Source of the DNA: Saturnia japonica | Taxonomy: Eukaryota; Arthropoda; Insecta; Lepidoptera; Saturniidae | Reading direction: 5' to 3' | NCBI GenBank assembly: GCA_033032175.1 | Contig: CM065321.1 | Coordinates: 5,912,501 to 5,976,500 of the forward strand | Length of the DNA: 64,000 nucleotides | Part shown: in pieces, positions 47,401 to 58,160 of the stretch | How the letters are laid out: the number at the start of each line of letters is the position of its first letter | How positions within the stretch are numbered: the first letter of the stretch is position 1 | Program-made: the position numbers and the translations under genes | Notes under the pieces: generated by a model | The model's database searches: none | What the model was told of the DNA's origin: nothing | Seen by the model: only the letters and a program-made list of their open reading frames with translations

Positions 47401-47687
47401 GTTTTTTTTTTTGTTATAAGTAAGCTACCGTATGTATTTAGTTAAAAGCTGTTATTTTGACATTACAAACAGGCACTTCGATTTCATTATTTGTGTAGAT
47501 ATAGATAGATACCAAAATGAAGTTCTTAGTTCCTAATATTCGTAATTCGATAATTACCTCAATCGATTACGAAGAATAGATGAATGTTCGTACCTAATAT
47601 TCAAACATTTCCATTGCAAATGGTATCAACGAAGTATCATTCTATCTAACAGGCCATATGTTCACGTAACAATTTGTTTACATATAT

Positions 47688-48522
47688 CAGAGGTTCCCAA
47701 GCTTTTTTAATTCACGGCGCACATAAAGGCTTCGGCGCCCTAGTCTTCTTCTTGTTTTGACGCCACAAATATCAGTTGCCAGTATCAATATTTTTAAGCG
47801 TTTGTAGAATTTTCTAATATTCAAAGTGAGGTCTGGCAAGATGCTGGCACCGTTATATCTACCTAAGAACTTTCCAGGGAGCTTTTGTAACATCTCAAAA
47901 TGCATGTTTCCAGTTGATATTTACAATCCACTTCACGTAAGCAGAATAACCAAACTATATCACGCCAACTAATACTTACATGACACCCCAAGATCTCGCC
48001 AAACAACCTCAGTCTATAACAACATTTTAAATAAACCTCGCAATCTTAAATTCACTGAAGTACCTAGAAACATAATAGATTTTTTTTAGTTTGTACCAAC
48101 TACTGTTTTATATTCTAAGGAAAATAAGTGACGCCTTGCAGTACCTCTGCATATTCCCCACGGGCGCGGCGCGGCGTCCCGGAGCACGGTGATTTGTTCC
48201 CATTTCTCGATTAAATAACATGGGACTATTTACTTTTTGCAATTTTTTTTTATTCTGAAAGAAATTTTTAAAAACTCTATTAATATATGTTGTTGTAGGG
48301 AATTGAACGCTCTACAAAAAAGTTCTCTTATGGTTTTTTGGTAAATTCACACCTTCAAAATTATTTTGTATACATCTCGCAAGTCACCGGAGTTTCATTC
48401 TGGAAATTTGGAAATGAAAGATAAAATATTTGAAAATATGTATATAAAAATCGTAAGGTCGTAATTTCACAAAACTTTAAATGCCATTCGGTTCCTCTTT
48501 GCACACGGTTTGGGAACCCCTT
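47688..48522. mobile_element. hAT-like non-autonomous DNA transposon
   Basis: The left end CAGAGGTTCCCAAGC (47688-47702) is mirrored by the right end GTTTGGGAACCCCTT (48508-48522). Eight of the flanking bases agree only partly (ACATATAT vs GCCTATGA), so the duplication is weak. The CGGCGC-rich blocks just inside the left end and at about 48170 are usual for hAT elements with this terminus. No transposase was found. Confidence 0.5.
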
Positions 48523-49260
48523 GCCTATGAGTAGGCATATCACTGCGCCAGTACGTACTTACATTTGCATTCCATTTCATTTCGCTCGGCTGCCGGACAG
48601 TTTTACACCTTTTTTACTGTCTTTTTATTATTATTATTTCGAGGGGTTCGCTCGTAAGGGTTGAGTAGTTTGTTTTTGGGTTTACGACTGAGAGGTAAGT
48701 AAGTATTTGAGATAAACGGAGGTCAAAGAAAGATGTGTTTAAGTTCAGAGAAGTATATGTAACTTATATCTGTCTATTACTTGTTTAAATAAACGAACAC
48801 AAGCCAAATTTTATGTATCAAGGTGATACATCTCTGTGAATCATCTTACATCCCAATCATTTCATTTCATTTCAGGCACATTATAGGTATCTATATCTTC
48901 ATTTATACGTCCTACGTCATAAAAGGAATCTATTGTCGACATTTTATAATTATGGGTTCAGTAGTTTTATTTTTAAAATTATATAATATGTCAGAGCACA
49001 AAACAGACAGGGCGTATGGTGATGAATGACCGTTGATTCATGAACACCACTTAGGGTGGTCGTGAACTATGGTGGCCGATGAACAAGAGCGGTTCCATTA
49101 TGGACGGCACCATGTTTACTATCCTTCACTGGGTAGACCGTGAGGAATATTTGTAGCAATGAGAACAGTGCAAGAATCAGAGCGAGAATGTCTTTTGGGG
49201 ATATCCCCAGTGGCCTCCGACTCCACTTATAGCACCCTGAGTCTCCAATTCAGGATCATA
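48523..49260. other. Non-coding stretch
   Basis: No gene and no clear repeat. The part just before the mariner (49030-49250) is GC-richer but not recognised. Confidence 0.4.
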
Positions 49261-50314
49261 TTAGGTCGGGGAAAAGGTGTTTTCGCATAACGTAGGTATA
49301 AACTTGTTATAAAATTTATTTGCCTGTGCTATTTATTTATATTTGGCTAGTTTTGGTAACATTAAAAAGAAATAATAAAAAAGAAAAAAGTTGTTCTCCG
49401 CTGTTTTTCATTTGTTTTTCTTTCTGTAAAAATGAGTGAATCTAGTGAAGAAATTCGATATATTTTAAAATATTATTACAAAAAAGGGAAAAATGCAACT
49501 CAAGCAGCGAAAAAAATTTGTCATGTTTATGGACCTAAAGCAGTGTTGGTAAGAGTAGCACAAAGTTGGTTCAAACGTTTTCAGTCCAGAAATTTTGAGT
49601 TTAAAGATACACCTCGCTCTGGTCACCCTGTTACGAATAAAATGGACGCCGTTTTTGAAGAGATTGATAACCGGCGATGGAAACTGGATCACGTAAGACA
49701 AGAATGTGCAAAAATGGTCGTGGTCTAAGGTCGGCTAGGCTTCACAAACTGTGGCTAAATCTGGGCTAACCCGAAATAAAGTGATGCTGTGTATATGGTG
49801 GGACTGGAAGGGCATTATTCATTATGAGTTTTTACCGCCCGGCAAAACCATCGATTCGGATCTCTACTGCCAACAACTGATGAGATTAAAGGAAGCAATT
49901 TAGAGAAAGCGGCCGGAATTGATCAACAAGAAGGGTGTGGTCTTTCATCACGATAACGCTAGACCACACACATCTTTAGCCACTCACCAAAAATTAAGAG
50001 AATTTTGCTGGGAGGTGTTAGTGCATCCACCATATAGCCCTGACCTTCAGATTTTCACCTGTTACGATCTCTTCAAAATTCTTTAGGTTCTGTAAGGTTA
50101 ACATCAAGAGAGGACTGCCAAAACTATTTGTCGCGTTTTTTGATCAGAAGTCCCAAAGTTTCTACAGTAACGGGAACATGTCTCTACCTACAAAATGGCA
50201 GAAAGTTATCGAACAAAACGGCACATAAATACTGTAAATAAATGTAAATTAACTTTGAAAAAAATGTCTAGATTTTTCATATAAAAATGCGAAGAAACTT
50301 TTTCCCCCACCTAT
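49261..50314 (+). mobile_element. Internally deleted mariner transposon
   Basis: Terminal inverted repeats of about 28 bp: AGGTCGGGGAAAAGGTG TTTTCGCAT at the left, and inverted AGGTGGGGGAAAAAGTT TCTTCGCAT at the right. TA dinucleotides flank both ends (49259-49260 and 50315-50316). At 1054 bp it is shorter than the usual 1.3 kb, in line with the gap in its transposase. Confidence 0.9.
49432..50240 (+). pseudogene. Mariner transposase, deleted and frameshifted
   Basis: It opens with ATG at 49432. The N-terminal helix-turn-helix part is intact (KNATQAAKKICHVYG, SWFKRFQS, DTPRSGHPVTNK) to about 49690. The part carrying the first catalytic Asp is largely deleted. The frame then resumes with MLCIWWDWKGIIHYEFLPPG (49783-49845), a stop at about 49904, GVVFHHDNARPHTSLA (second catalytic Asp) and VLVHPPYSPDL, where a short deletion shifts the frame before DFHLLRSLQNSL. 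It cannot make a working enzyme, though the termini could still be used by a transposase from elsewhere. Confidence 0.9.
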
Positions 50315-51495
50315 TATTCATTAGCCAACAGCTCAAGCTAGAATGATCTTTCAAATCGGTTGTCGCCTGCTTGTACTGGGCGTGCGGTCACAGAGCACAC
50401 CTGTTAGCTACTCTAACGCTCAGTCAATAGTGTGAGTCATTAGTACGGTTTCAATAATCACAGCGACTGTATCTGAGCCAAACCGAATACAAATTACATC
50501 ATAAAAATATGTTTTAAATACGATAACCATCTGGTGGAAGTTTTGCTATTTTTTGACAGTGGACGAATCCTTTACGCCCCGCAGACGTTCTTCTGCTTCT
50601 ACCCTCTCCAGTAGTCAATAACTCTACCAAAACGCCACCTATCGCCTCGCGGCTGCCAAGCCTGGTTAAGTTGTAAACGCAGTCTGAAGCTCCAGGGCTC
50701 AGTTCCAAAAAAGAGCCTTCTGTCGCTTTCAGGGCTAGCATAATAACTTACTTTTTTTTGTAAAATAATCACACTATGCCTTTTCGTTTAATAGTAGAGG
50801 TAAATAAATGTGAAATAGTTACAATATTAATATTTTTTTACATTACAGACACACTTTTTCTGTTATTATATTACCCAGCATGTAATATCCTACCGAATAG
50901 AATGCTATTAGCAATGAGGCCATCATTTTTATATCTTTGAAGACCACTCATAATATATTTTAACATAGTGAAGCAGATCACCAACAGCGTAGATACATAA
51001 AGAGTAAAATACCAAATTAAATATACTGCAAGCACTATTGCGTTTATTTGTGATAATTGAAAATCGGATATATCCGGCAGATTTATTCCTTACGGGCACA
51101 ACTATCTAACATGGTTACAGGCAATTATTGTTTGATATTTTAACACAATTATAGAGTAGGACAACGCATGTGGTCACAGACCTAGCGTAGAGATAATCAT
51201 AAATTTAATATATGTATTATATAAATGAACAATTCGAAAGAAAAAGAGTATATTATAGTATAAAGTTTGTGTTAAAGCGACGCAGGGGGACAATCGGCCT
51301 TTATCAGCCTACGTCAATAGTGACCAAAACAAATCCCGCTTTTATTTTTGCTAAATCTAGAGTTTTAAAACATAATTTAATGTTTAGTAGATGTATTTAT
51401 TTGTGGTTACGTGTACTGTAATGTAACTGGATGTCATTGTAACTCGTAGACATAACAAAAAACATCAACAAAATAGTGTATCCCATTTTTTTTAC

Positions 51496-51560
51496 CTGAC
51501 TGTACGGTTAGCCTTAAAGCTATTAGAGGCTTTAACAGCTTCACTGTTTTTGATCTCGTG
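51496..51560 (-). repeat. Repeat family C, copy 4 (short)
   Basis: After a T run: CTGACTGTACGGTTAGCCTT, then TTAGAGGCTTTAACAGCTTC ACTG. Only the 3'-end part of the family is present. Confidence 0.6.
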
Positions 51561-51804
51561 TTATTCAACCTATTACCTATCAATATTATAGGTACCTATA
51601 CTAATTAAACCTATGAAGGTAACTGGCGTATCTCCGAGGGTTGCAGGTAACGCCAGTAAAGCAAATCAATTCTGCAAATATTGCATTCGATTCCTAAACT
51701 GTAGTAGGAATCTCTCCCTACAAATATTGAGTAGGTATATGTATGGTTGTAGATTTAATGTTAATAAAACATTTATATCTTTATCCGATATTTAAATCAT
51801 CCTA

Positions 51805-52095
51805 TGCCTCATTAGCCTTGTGGTCCTAAGTGCGATTGCTACGCTCGAGGTCCTGGGTTCGATTCGCAGGTCGAGCAAAGTGTTATAGGGTTTTTCTGTG
51901 AGATTCTCAGTAGCAGCTCGGAGTTTGGCTTTGTGCAATAAGCATAATAATAATAATAATGGGCAATAAGCTGGCCTCTATTACATGGGACCTAAAAAAC
52001 ATACACAGCGAAATGCGGGTGTACATTAGTATATATTACTGTACTTACACATCTGCCTAACCGTTCGGGGATATAGGCGTGATGGTATGTTATGC
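51805..52095 (+). repeat. tRNA-derived SINE, second family
   Basis: Box B GGGTTCGATTCGCAGG (about 51857-51872) is followed by TCGAGCAAAGTGTTATAGGG, a (TAA)n microsatellite (51944-51959), TGGGACCTAAAAAACATAC, GGGTGTACATTAG and TGCCTAACCGTTCGGGGATA, ending GGCGTGATGGTATG. Partner of the inverted copy at 40182-40440. Confidence 0.75.
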
Positions 52096-52940
52096 GATGA
52101 TGGAGAAGATAGTCTCCAAATGTATGCGATGGCTGTTAAAGACTTGAAGCACAGTGCAATCCAAAAATAACTTTATGCATGGTGGTCGATACCCAGTCGC
52201 CCCCCGCTTGATTACCTACTGGATATATACCGGATGATCAATGATTGAGATAAGTCTTAGCCTGGTGTATGCTGGTCGCGATCCAGATTTTTTTAATGTA
52301 GTGCTAAAGTTTACATTTCAAAAAACAAAATAACATTTATATGTGATTTTTCCGAGGACATTAAATGCATAAAGTTTTTTTTTAATCACAACAGGATAGG
52401 TAGGAATATAGTTCGATACATTTTATTATCTTTCTTAACAAATATTAATAAGATTTTAAATAATTATTGGTAGCAATTTTAATCTTACTCAAGATTATTA
52501 CAACGTATGTTGCTTAAGCTAAAGAAATTAAGCGTTTAAGCCGATTATAGGTAAAAAGTTAGTTATTTTGCGCACGGTACTAATATTTATTACCAACTGA
52601 TTATGATAATTATTATAACTATTTTTGCATGCATCATTTACGCATAATTATTAATATTGATAAAATAACTTTCTTCTATAGAAGTACCTATTATATGGTA
52701 GATAGAGCTGTAGGTAATCTATAATATATCTTGATAAATATAAGTTTGCGTTTGAAATATCTATTAATAATTCACCCGTGCGAATATTTCCTGTAGGTCA
52801 ATGTAACATGTAATTCAAAATAAAAAAAAATATATATAAAAACAACATATAAATATTTAATTATGTATAAAATTAAAAACCCATGATTTTATACTGTTGT
52901 TTTTTTACGAAAAGTATAGGTAGGTATGTAGCGACCTATA

Positions 52941-53163
52941 AAAGTTCATTTAAAATGAAAGTTTACAAGTTAATGTCGTCTTCGGACAGGAATATTGTGT
53001 GTGGAACGGATATTTCGTATCCTGAATTACCATGAAGTTTCATAAAAATAAAGGATTTTTGTAAACGTTAGGTACCTATCAAGTTTCTTGTTGTGTTTAA
53101 CGGTTTTAGATTATACAATTGTGATATTACTTTTGTGTATGACTGTTATTAATTAGTAGAATT
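52941..53163 (+). repeat. Unclassified dispersed repeat B, copy 2
   Basis: Same ordered blocks as 6393-6614, including GGAACGGATATTTCGTA and TACAATTGTGATATTACTTT TGTGTATGACTGTTATTAAT. Confidence 0.6.
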
Positions 53164-53395
53164 TAAAATAACATGTCGGGGACAGCAAACTGTGGTTAAA
53201 ATAATATATTGACACACTTAAGCAAAATCTAAACAGAAAACCTATACCTACTTGACAAAAACCAAATTTAGAACTTGAAAAATGTGTAATAGATACATCC
53301 GTCACGAATCCTATATGACGATAGTTCCCAAGATACCTTTTTATATTTATTTTATCAAGAGAAAGTGATGACACTTTACTTAAGTACCTGCTGGT

Positions 53396-53450
53396 AAATG
53401 CAATGCAATCCAAAAACAACGGCAACCACCGTGAGATCCATAATTCATGT
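53396..53450 (-). repeat. Non-LTR 3'-end fragment, inverted
   Basis: GCAATGCAATCC...CGGCAACCACCGTGAGATCC matches the left end of the minus-strand relic at 16713-16790. It sits head to head with the plus-strand fragment that follows. Confidence 0.5.
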
Positions 53451-53454
53451 TCTA

Positions 53455-53775
53455 CCATATCTATTATGGCGAGTGTTCTGAAGAGCTGTTCAAACTAATC
53501 CCTTCTTCTCTCTTTCATAACAGAATCATACGCGCTGGGTATCGGAACCACAGATTTACAGTAAACAGATACGAACAAAGAAGTTCGCTTATCATAAATA
53601 CTTAGCCGTATTGTGAAGCTGTGGTACTGTCACCCGATCAGTATGTTCCCTGTTTCCTATACATAGGATCCTTCAAACAGAACGTGAAGAGAGACAGGTC
53701 AGTCTAACAGCCACGACCATCGATGGATTGTAAATCCTTCGGTGTTCACCGTTGTTGTTGTGCCTGAATATGACT
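53455..53775 (+). mobile_element. 3'-end fragment of non-LTR retrotransposon
   Basis: On the plus strand it holds ATTATGGCGAGTGTTCTGAA (a YYGECSE-like block), TATTGTGAAGCTGTGG (VKLW), GGATCCTTCAAACAGAACGT G (SFKQ) and a final ATCGATGGATTGTAAATCCT block. The order is that of the relic at 16655-17215. It is badly frameshifted. Confidence 0.55.
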
Positions 53776-54009
53776 GATGCATATTACCGACACCGGCAAT
53801 AATCTAAAAGAATATTCATTTTTTTCCATTGAAATGTTCATTTCCAGTCATAAATGTTTATTACTAAACCCTTAAAAATAATCCATCTTGTGTAATAGGT
53901 ATACAACTTAAAACCATTGCACTTAAAATAATTTTCAAGCGTCGTTTAGACCAAAGAAAACGATCGTTCAGCCGATGCGTGCAAATTGGTAAGTCACTGG
54001 CAGGTTCCG

Positions 54010-54160
54010 TACAACTTCCATAAACAATGCCATTAGCGGGAACGTTACGCGGCAGATTTTAAATTTGGAACGGGAGCGCGCGCGGCCATTCGTCATGTCG
54101 CCGACGCGCCAACGACACTCTGCCGCCATCGAGCTTTCGTGTACTACGATTGAATATTTT
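54010..54160. promoter_or_regulatory. CG-rich non-repeat segment with GCCAT motifs
   Basis: This segment is strongly CG-rich in AT-rich surroundings (for example GGAGCGCGCGCGGCCATTCG). It carries three GCCAT cores (about 54029, 54084 and 54125), the second and third in GGCCATTCG and CCGCCATCG. GCCAT is the core site of Pho/YY1-type factors. The minus-strand ORF across it (53968-54192) shows no domain. Promoter, enhancer or Polycomb-type element are all possible; the call is inference. Confidence 0.3.
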
Positions 54161-54389
54161 GATCTTTTAGGGCCTGTTCCGAGTGGTATCATAGTATTGG
54201 ATTAAGCGTTATGTACACGATGCAATAGATACTTTTTAGCCAATGAAAGAAATATATAAGTAGGTTAATATTTAATGTTTAATTTTACATAGTTATTTTC
54301 TTTTAATTTTGATTTTACGTATATTCTTTGCACTGACGAAATTGTTTAATTTTGTTTTATGTGTAAATAGCAATAAAACTTGCACCAAA

Positions 54390-54635
54390 CAAGAATACGG
54401 CTCGCCTGATAGTAAACCGCTACAGTAGTATATGGACGGTTGTAATACCATATGAATCATTAACATATTGCCGACCTTGAACCATTCAACCCTAAGATTC
54501 TCTTGAAACGCTATTCACTGCAGGAACACAACACAGGGTTATTTGTGAACGATTTTCTGTAGGGTGGAGATATTCCATCAGTCGGACTGCCCCAAATAGA
54601 CAGAAATCTCCCAAGACATTTCTCTTGTGCGCTAC
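54390..54635 (+). repeat. Dispersed moth repeat, copy 2
   Basis: Starts GCCTGATAGTAAACCGCTAC and ends CAGTCGGACTGCCCCAAATA GACAGAAATCTCCCAAGACATTTC, the same two blocks as at 1411-1640. Confidence 0.65.
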
Positions 54636-55641
54636 CTTCCTTACTTGTAACTGTTCGTACAATTCAATTAAGCACAGTTCTATTTAGTGTCGGTAAACGA
54701 AGATCTATAGATTATGTTCACAACTACACACCAGTTTTATGAGGGTTTACTATGCCTTCAGCTAGTGGATAGGTCGCTAGATATTAGGTACTATGTTTTC
54801 GTAAATAATATTAGACGGTGAATTAAAAGAGAGATTTTCTCCGTCTTTATTGATAATAAAGAATGCTAGCCCAGAAATTTGCAACGCAAAAACAGGAATT
54901 TGTTTCTTCAAAAATAAAAATCAATGATACTTACAGTACTTAGTACAGACGAAACTGTATTTTAATACCTATTACTTATATCTCTCATTTGCAAAGTGTA
55001 CAAGAACTATAATCCACATTCTTATTATAATAAATGCGAAAGTACCTTGGTCTATCTATTTCTTAGTTAGATATATGTTCATGACTAAACCACTAGACCA
55101 AGAGCAATGAAATTTAACATAGAGGTAGATTTTGACCTCAAAAAGGGCATAGTACAAAACAAACTGAGGAAGTCGCGCGACAAGTTATTTGTTTATGTAC
55201 TGTAGTTTTTAAACATATTGTTATTTTAATAACTTTCTTTTTTAGTCAAATTATCTAACTAATTTATAAATTCAAAATCAAAATTACTTTAAACCCAAAT
55301 AAATTCGATATTCCAAATATTTATTGACCTATAAATATTCATATCAATGACGCATTTGAAAAAATATAATATATTAATGCAAAAGTATCAAGATTACTCA
55401 TGGATACATTTTCTCCGTTGACTAATGACGTAATGTGTCCCGAGCAGCGAGATCGTGAGCAACGAACAGCAAATGACTCGAAATGAATTTAAAATTCGTA
55501 CTAACAACTAACGAGGGAGGCGGCTATGCGGCAATATTGCAGATTTGTGAGTTATTACTACGCTGTCACCCAAATAATTAACATCAATGTTTACTTATAA
55601 ATTAAATAAATCTACAATTTATTAACAAATCAATTATTTAA

Positions 55642-57107
55642 CAATTTATTATCAACTTATATATTAAATATATCTCAGAAAAAATGACCCCACTACTCAC
55701 ACATTTAATAAATTTATGTATCACTAGATCAATATATCCAGATAGAATTAAGATAGAAATAATTAGACCACTTTATAAAAGGGTTAGTTATAATGATACA
55801 AATAATTTTAGACCTATTACAATTTTGTCATGCATTGATAAAATTTTAGAAAAGTATTTTGGTAGTTTAATAAATAATTTTCTGTCAAGTAATAACATAG
55901 TGCTTAACAGACAATTCGGTTTTCAAAAAAAAAAGTACGTCACAGTTATTGTCCTTAATTACAGATGAAATAAATGACCATTTAGATAACAGAAAATATA
56001 TTCTTGCTGTTATGGTTGATTTCAGCAAAGCATTTGACACATTAAACCTTAAGACACTGTATAAAAAAATGGAGCAGAATGGTATACAGGGACCGATGTT
56101 GGAACTCTTTAAAAGTTATCACACAAATAGATGTAATTCAGTCACCATAGCTGGTGAACATAGTAGCCAGATACCTACATATCAAGGCACGGCCCAAGGA
56201 TCCGTCCTGGGACCGACAGAATACTTATTATATGTAAACGATATGTGCAATATATTTCAACATGGTTCGGTATTTCAGTTTGCTGATGACACATGTATAA
56301 TCGCTGCTCACAGTGATTTCAATACGCTACAAGGTATGATTCAGGAGGATTTTGATATGTTGAGTAAGTGGGCTCACGATTTAGGTCTATCCATTAACTA
56401 CAGTAAAACTAAGATAAAGTTTATACATTCACCATATAGAAAAATTAACTACCTACCTAAGATTGTCGCTCATGAGCACAACTGCATGCACTTAAACAAT
56501 ACCTCATGCACATGTTCGTACCTTGACGTAGTGGAAGAGCATACATATCTTGGGCTTAAAATAGATCATAAATTGAATTGGGGTCCGCATGTTGGCCAGG
56601 TATGTTGTAAACTTAGAGCTGTGCTGTCAAAATTGTGCAAACTTAAACTTAAAGTTCCTTATAGCACATTGAGGCTCTTGTATATGTCATTGGCTGATTC
56701 AGTGATCAGTTATGGATTAGCTAGCTATGGACGTACATATGTGACTTATTTGAAGGATATAGTTATTGAAAACCATTGTTCCGTTAAAAATTAAGTATAA
56801 ATACAAAGATAACTATCATTATTTATTTAATTATTGTAAAGTTCTGAGCATTTTCGATAAATTGCATTTGGCAATTGTAACTCAATACAGTAACTGTGAG
56901 TAGAACTTAAATAGGATAGTAAGACCCGTGACCTTACGTAATCTGGTATATCTTTCTACATTTGAAATACCTAAATGTAACAAGTGTACGGTGAGAGGGT
57001 TAGGAGATGCATTCTGCCCAGTACGTTAAATAAATTAACTAAAGCTATAGTCGATAAGCTTGAAATAGAAGCCAAATCAAAAATATACTCAAGCGATATT
57101 TTTTAAA
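55642..57107 (+). pseudogene. Reverse transcriptase with frameshifts (jockey-like)
   Basis: The first frame (55642-55966) carries THLINLCITRSIYPDRIKI, NNFRPITILSCIDKILEKYF and RQFGFQKKK. An A10 run at 55925-55934 then shifts the frame by one; nine A would be in frame. The second frame (to 56794) has STSQLLSLITDEI, VMVDFSKAFDTLN, YQGTAQGSVLGP, FQFADDTCIIAAH (catalytic FADD) and HTYLGLKIDHKLNWG. A second shift at about 56770-56780 leads to PLKIKYKYKDNYHYLFNYC, and later pieces (FEIPKCN; LNKLTKAIVDKLEIEAKS) reach 57107. Both catalytic Asp residues remain, but the frameshifts prevent a full product. Confidence 0.85.
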
Positions 57108-57240
57108 GGTTAATTAAAACCATTTAGTGATTTAAGTAGGTAGTATAACTCCTTTTCTATAAAATCTTTTTAGTTAAGATTTAGAGTTAAGGATACGTGT
57201 AATTTTTTTTTTGCTATTTTTTTGGTAATAAAAAAAAAAA
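55642..57240 (+). mobile_element. 5'-truncated non-LTR retrotransposon with frameshifts
   Basis: It contains RT sequence from before the fingers to the C-terminus, and ends near an A11 run (about 57230-57241). No endonuclease is present. The target-site duplication could not be fixed. It belongs to a jockey-like group, different in sequence from the elements at 4091 and 62985. Confidence 0.7.
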
Positions 57241-57865
57241 CTTAATTACACATTCTTCTATACATGACATAAAACTGATATAATGTAAAATAATTTTCAA
57301 AATAAGAGATTACGGGTCTCTGATGAAGATACCTTTTTCTGTTTTTATTTTGCAATGTTTACGTTAATATCGAAAATAAATAACGATCCCTTACTTAAGA
57401 CGTCAGGCGGTCGACAAAATATTTGAAGAATAGTTTTTAACAGAAATATATTGGTGTCGCGCTCTGTCAGAACCACCGAATAGAGTGCGAGAGAGACTAA
57501 TGCACCTAGAACTGAATATCATAATACTGAAATGATAATTTTGCATTTCCCTTTTTCCTCCTCCGATAATGAACTGATTTCAATAATTTTTTTCCAGAAT
57601 TATATAGAAGGATTTTGGGTATGCTTTTATATTGTCTTTTATTTTTTATATTCGTCAATCTATACTGGATGCATACATCCAGAAAGCTGATCAAAATCAG
57701 CCAGATTTAACTGGGAAATTTTAGAAGGCTCCTAGTTTTTATAATAATTAATTTACGGAACAAATCAAAATATAGGAAAATGGTTGCGGTAGATTTAGAT
57801 TGTATAGTATGAAGTAACAAGAATAAAAATAATGTGAGTTCATTTCATTCATATTTTATTGTTTG

Positions 57866-58160
57866 AGGCATTGATAGCTCAGTGGTAGCGTGTACGGACT
57901 CTGTCTCGATCAACCTGAGTTCGAATCCCTGCAATAAGCCTGAGTTTTCGGTGAAAGAAAACACATCGTGATGAAACCATATTAGCATGATGGTAGGGTA
58001 TTTTCTACCATACCACCCTCAAATTGAAAATCCATCACTGCTCCGGCAGCTGCCCTTGAAAGCTAGACCTCCACTGGGTTTAGCATTTTACCATCTTGGC
58101 CCACATCGTCACTTAACATCAGGTGAGATTGTGGCGAAATGACACGTTATTTTAAATTTT
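57866..58160 (+). repeat. tRNA-derived SINE
   Basis: The best copy of its family. Box A TAGCTCAGTGGTAGCGTG (57879-57896) and box B GAGTTCGAATCCC (57918-57930) are close to consensus. The body has GCCTGAGTTTTCGGTGAAAG, ATGATGGTAGGG, CACCCTCAAATTGAAAATCC, CTGCCCTTGAAAGCTAG, and ends CACTTAACATCAGGTGAGAT TGTGGCG. Confidence 0.85.

Larger units (their letters stand above)
46051..47687. other. Non-coding stretch with repeats
   Basis: No gene. It contains a tRNA-like SINE head (46478-46570), an RTE tail relic (46845-46920), repeat C copy 3 (46981-47086) and a common moth repeat (47170-47400). A further tRNA-like piece may lie at 47095-47160 (GGCCTAGCGGTTAG). Confidence 0.5.
50317..55641. other. 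Non-coding stretch with repeats
   Basis: No gene. It holds repeat C copy 4, a SINE, repeat B copy 2, a pair of oppositely oriented non-LTR 3' ends, a CG-rich segment, a dispersed repeat and a common moth repeat fragment (about 55020-55160). A GC-richer piece at 50514-50745 carries a 75-codon minus-strand ORF without a recognised domain. Confidence 0.5.

Noticed and set aside
50514..50741. 75-codon minus-strand ORF
   Set aside because: No domain recognised; GC-richer sequence alone can keep such a frame open.
57866..57935. tRNA gene from box A and box B
   Set aside because: No complete cloverleaf, and the same unit with its long body occurs elsewhere, so it is a SINE head.
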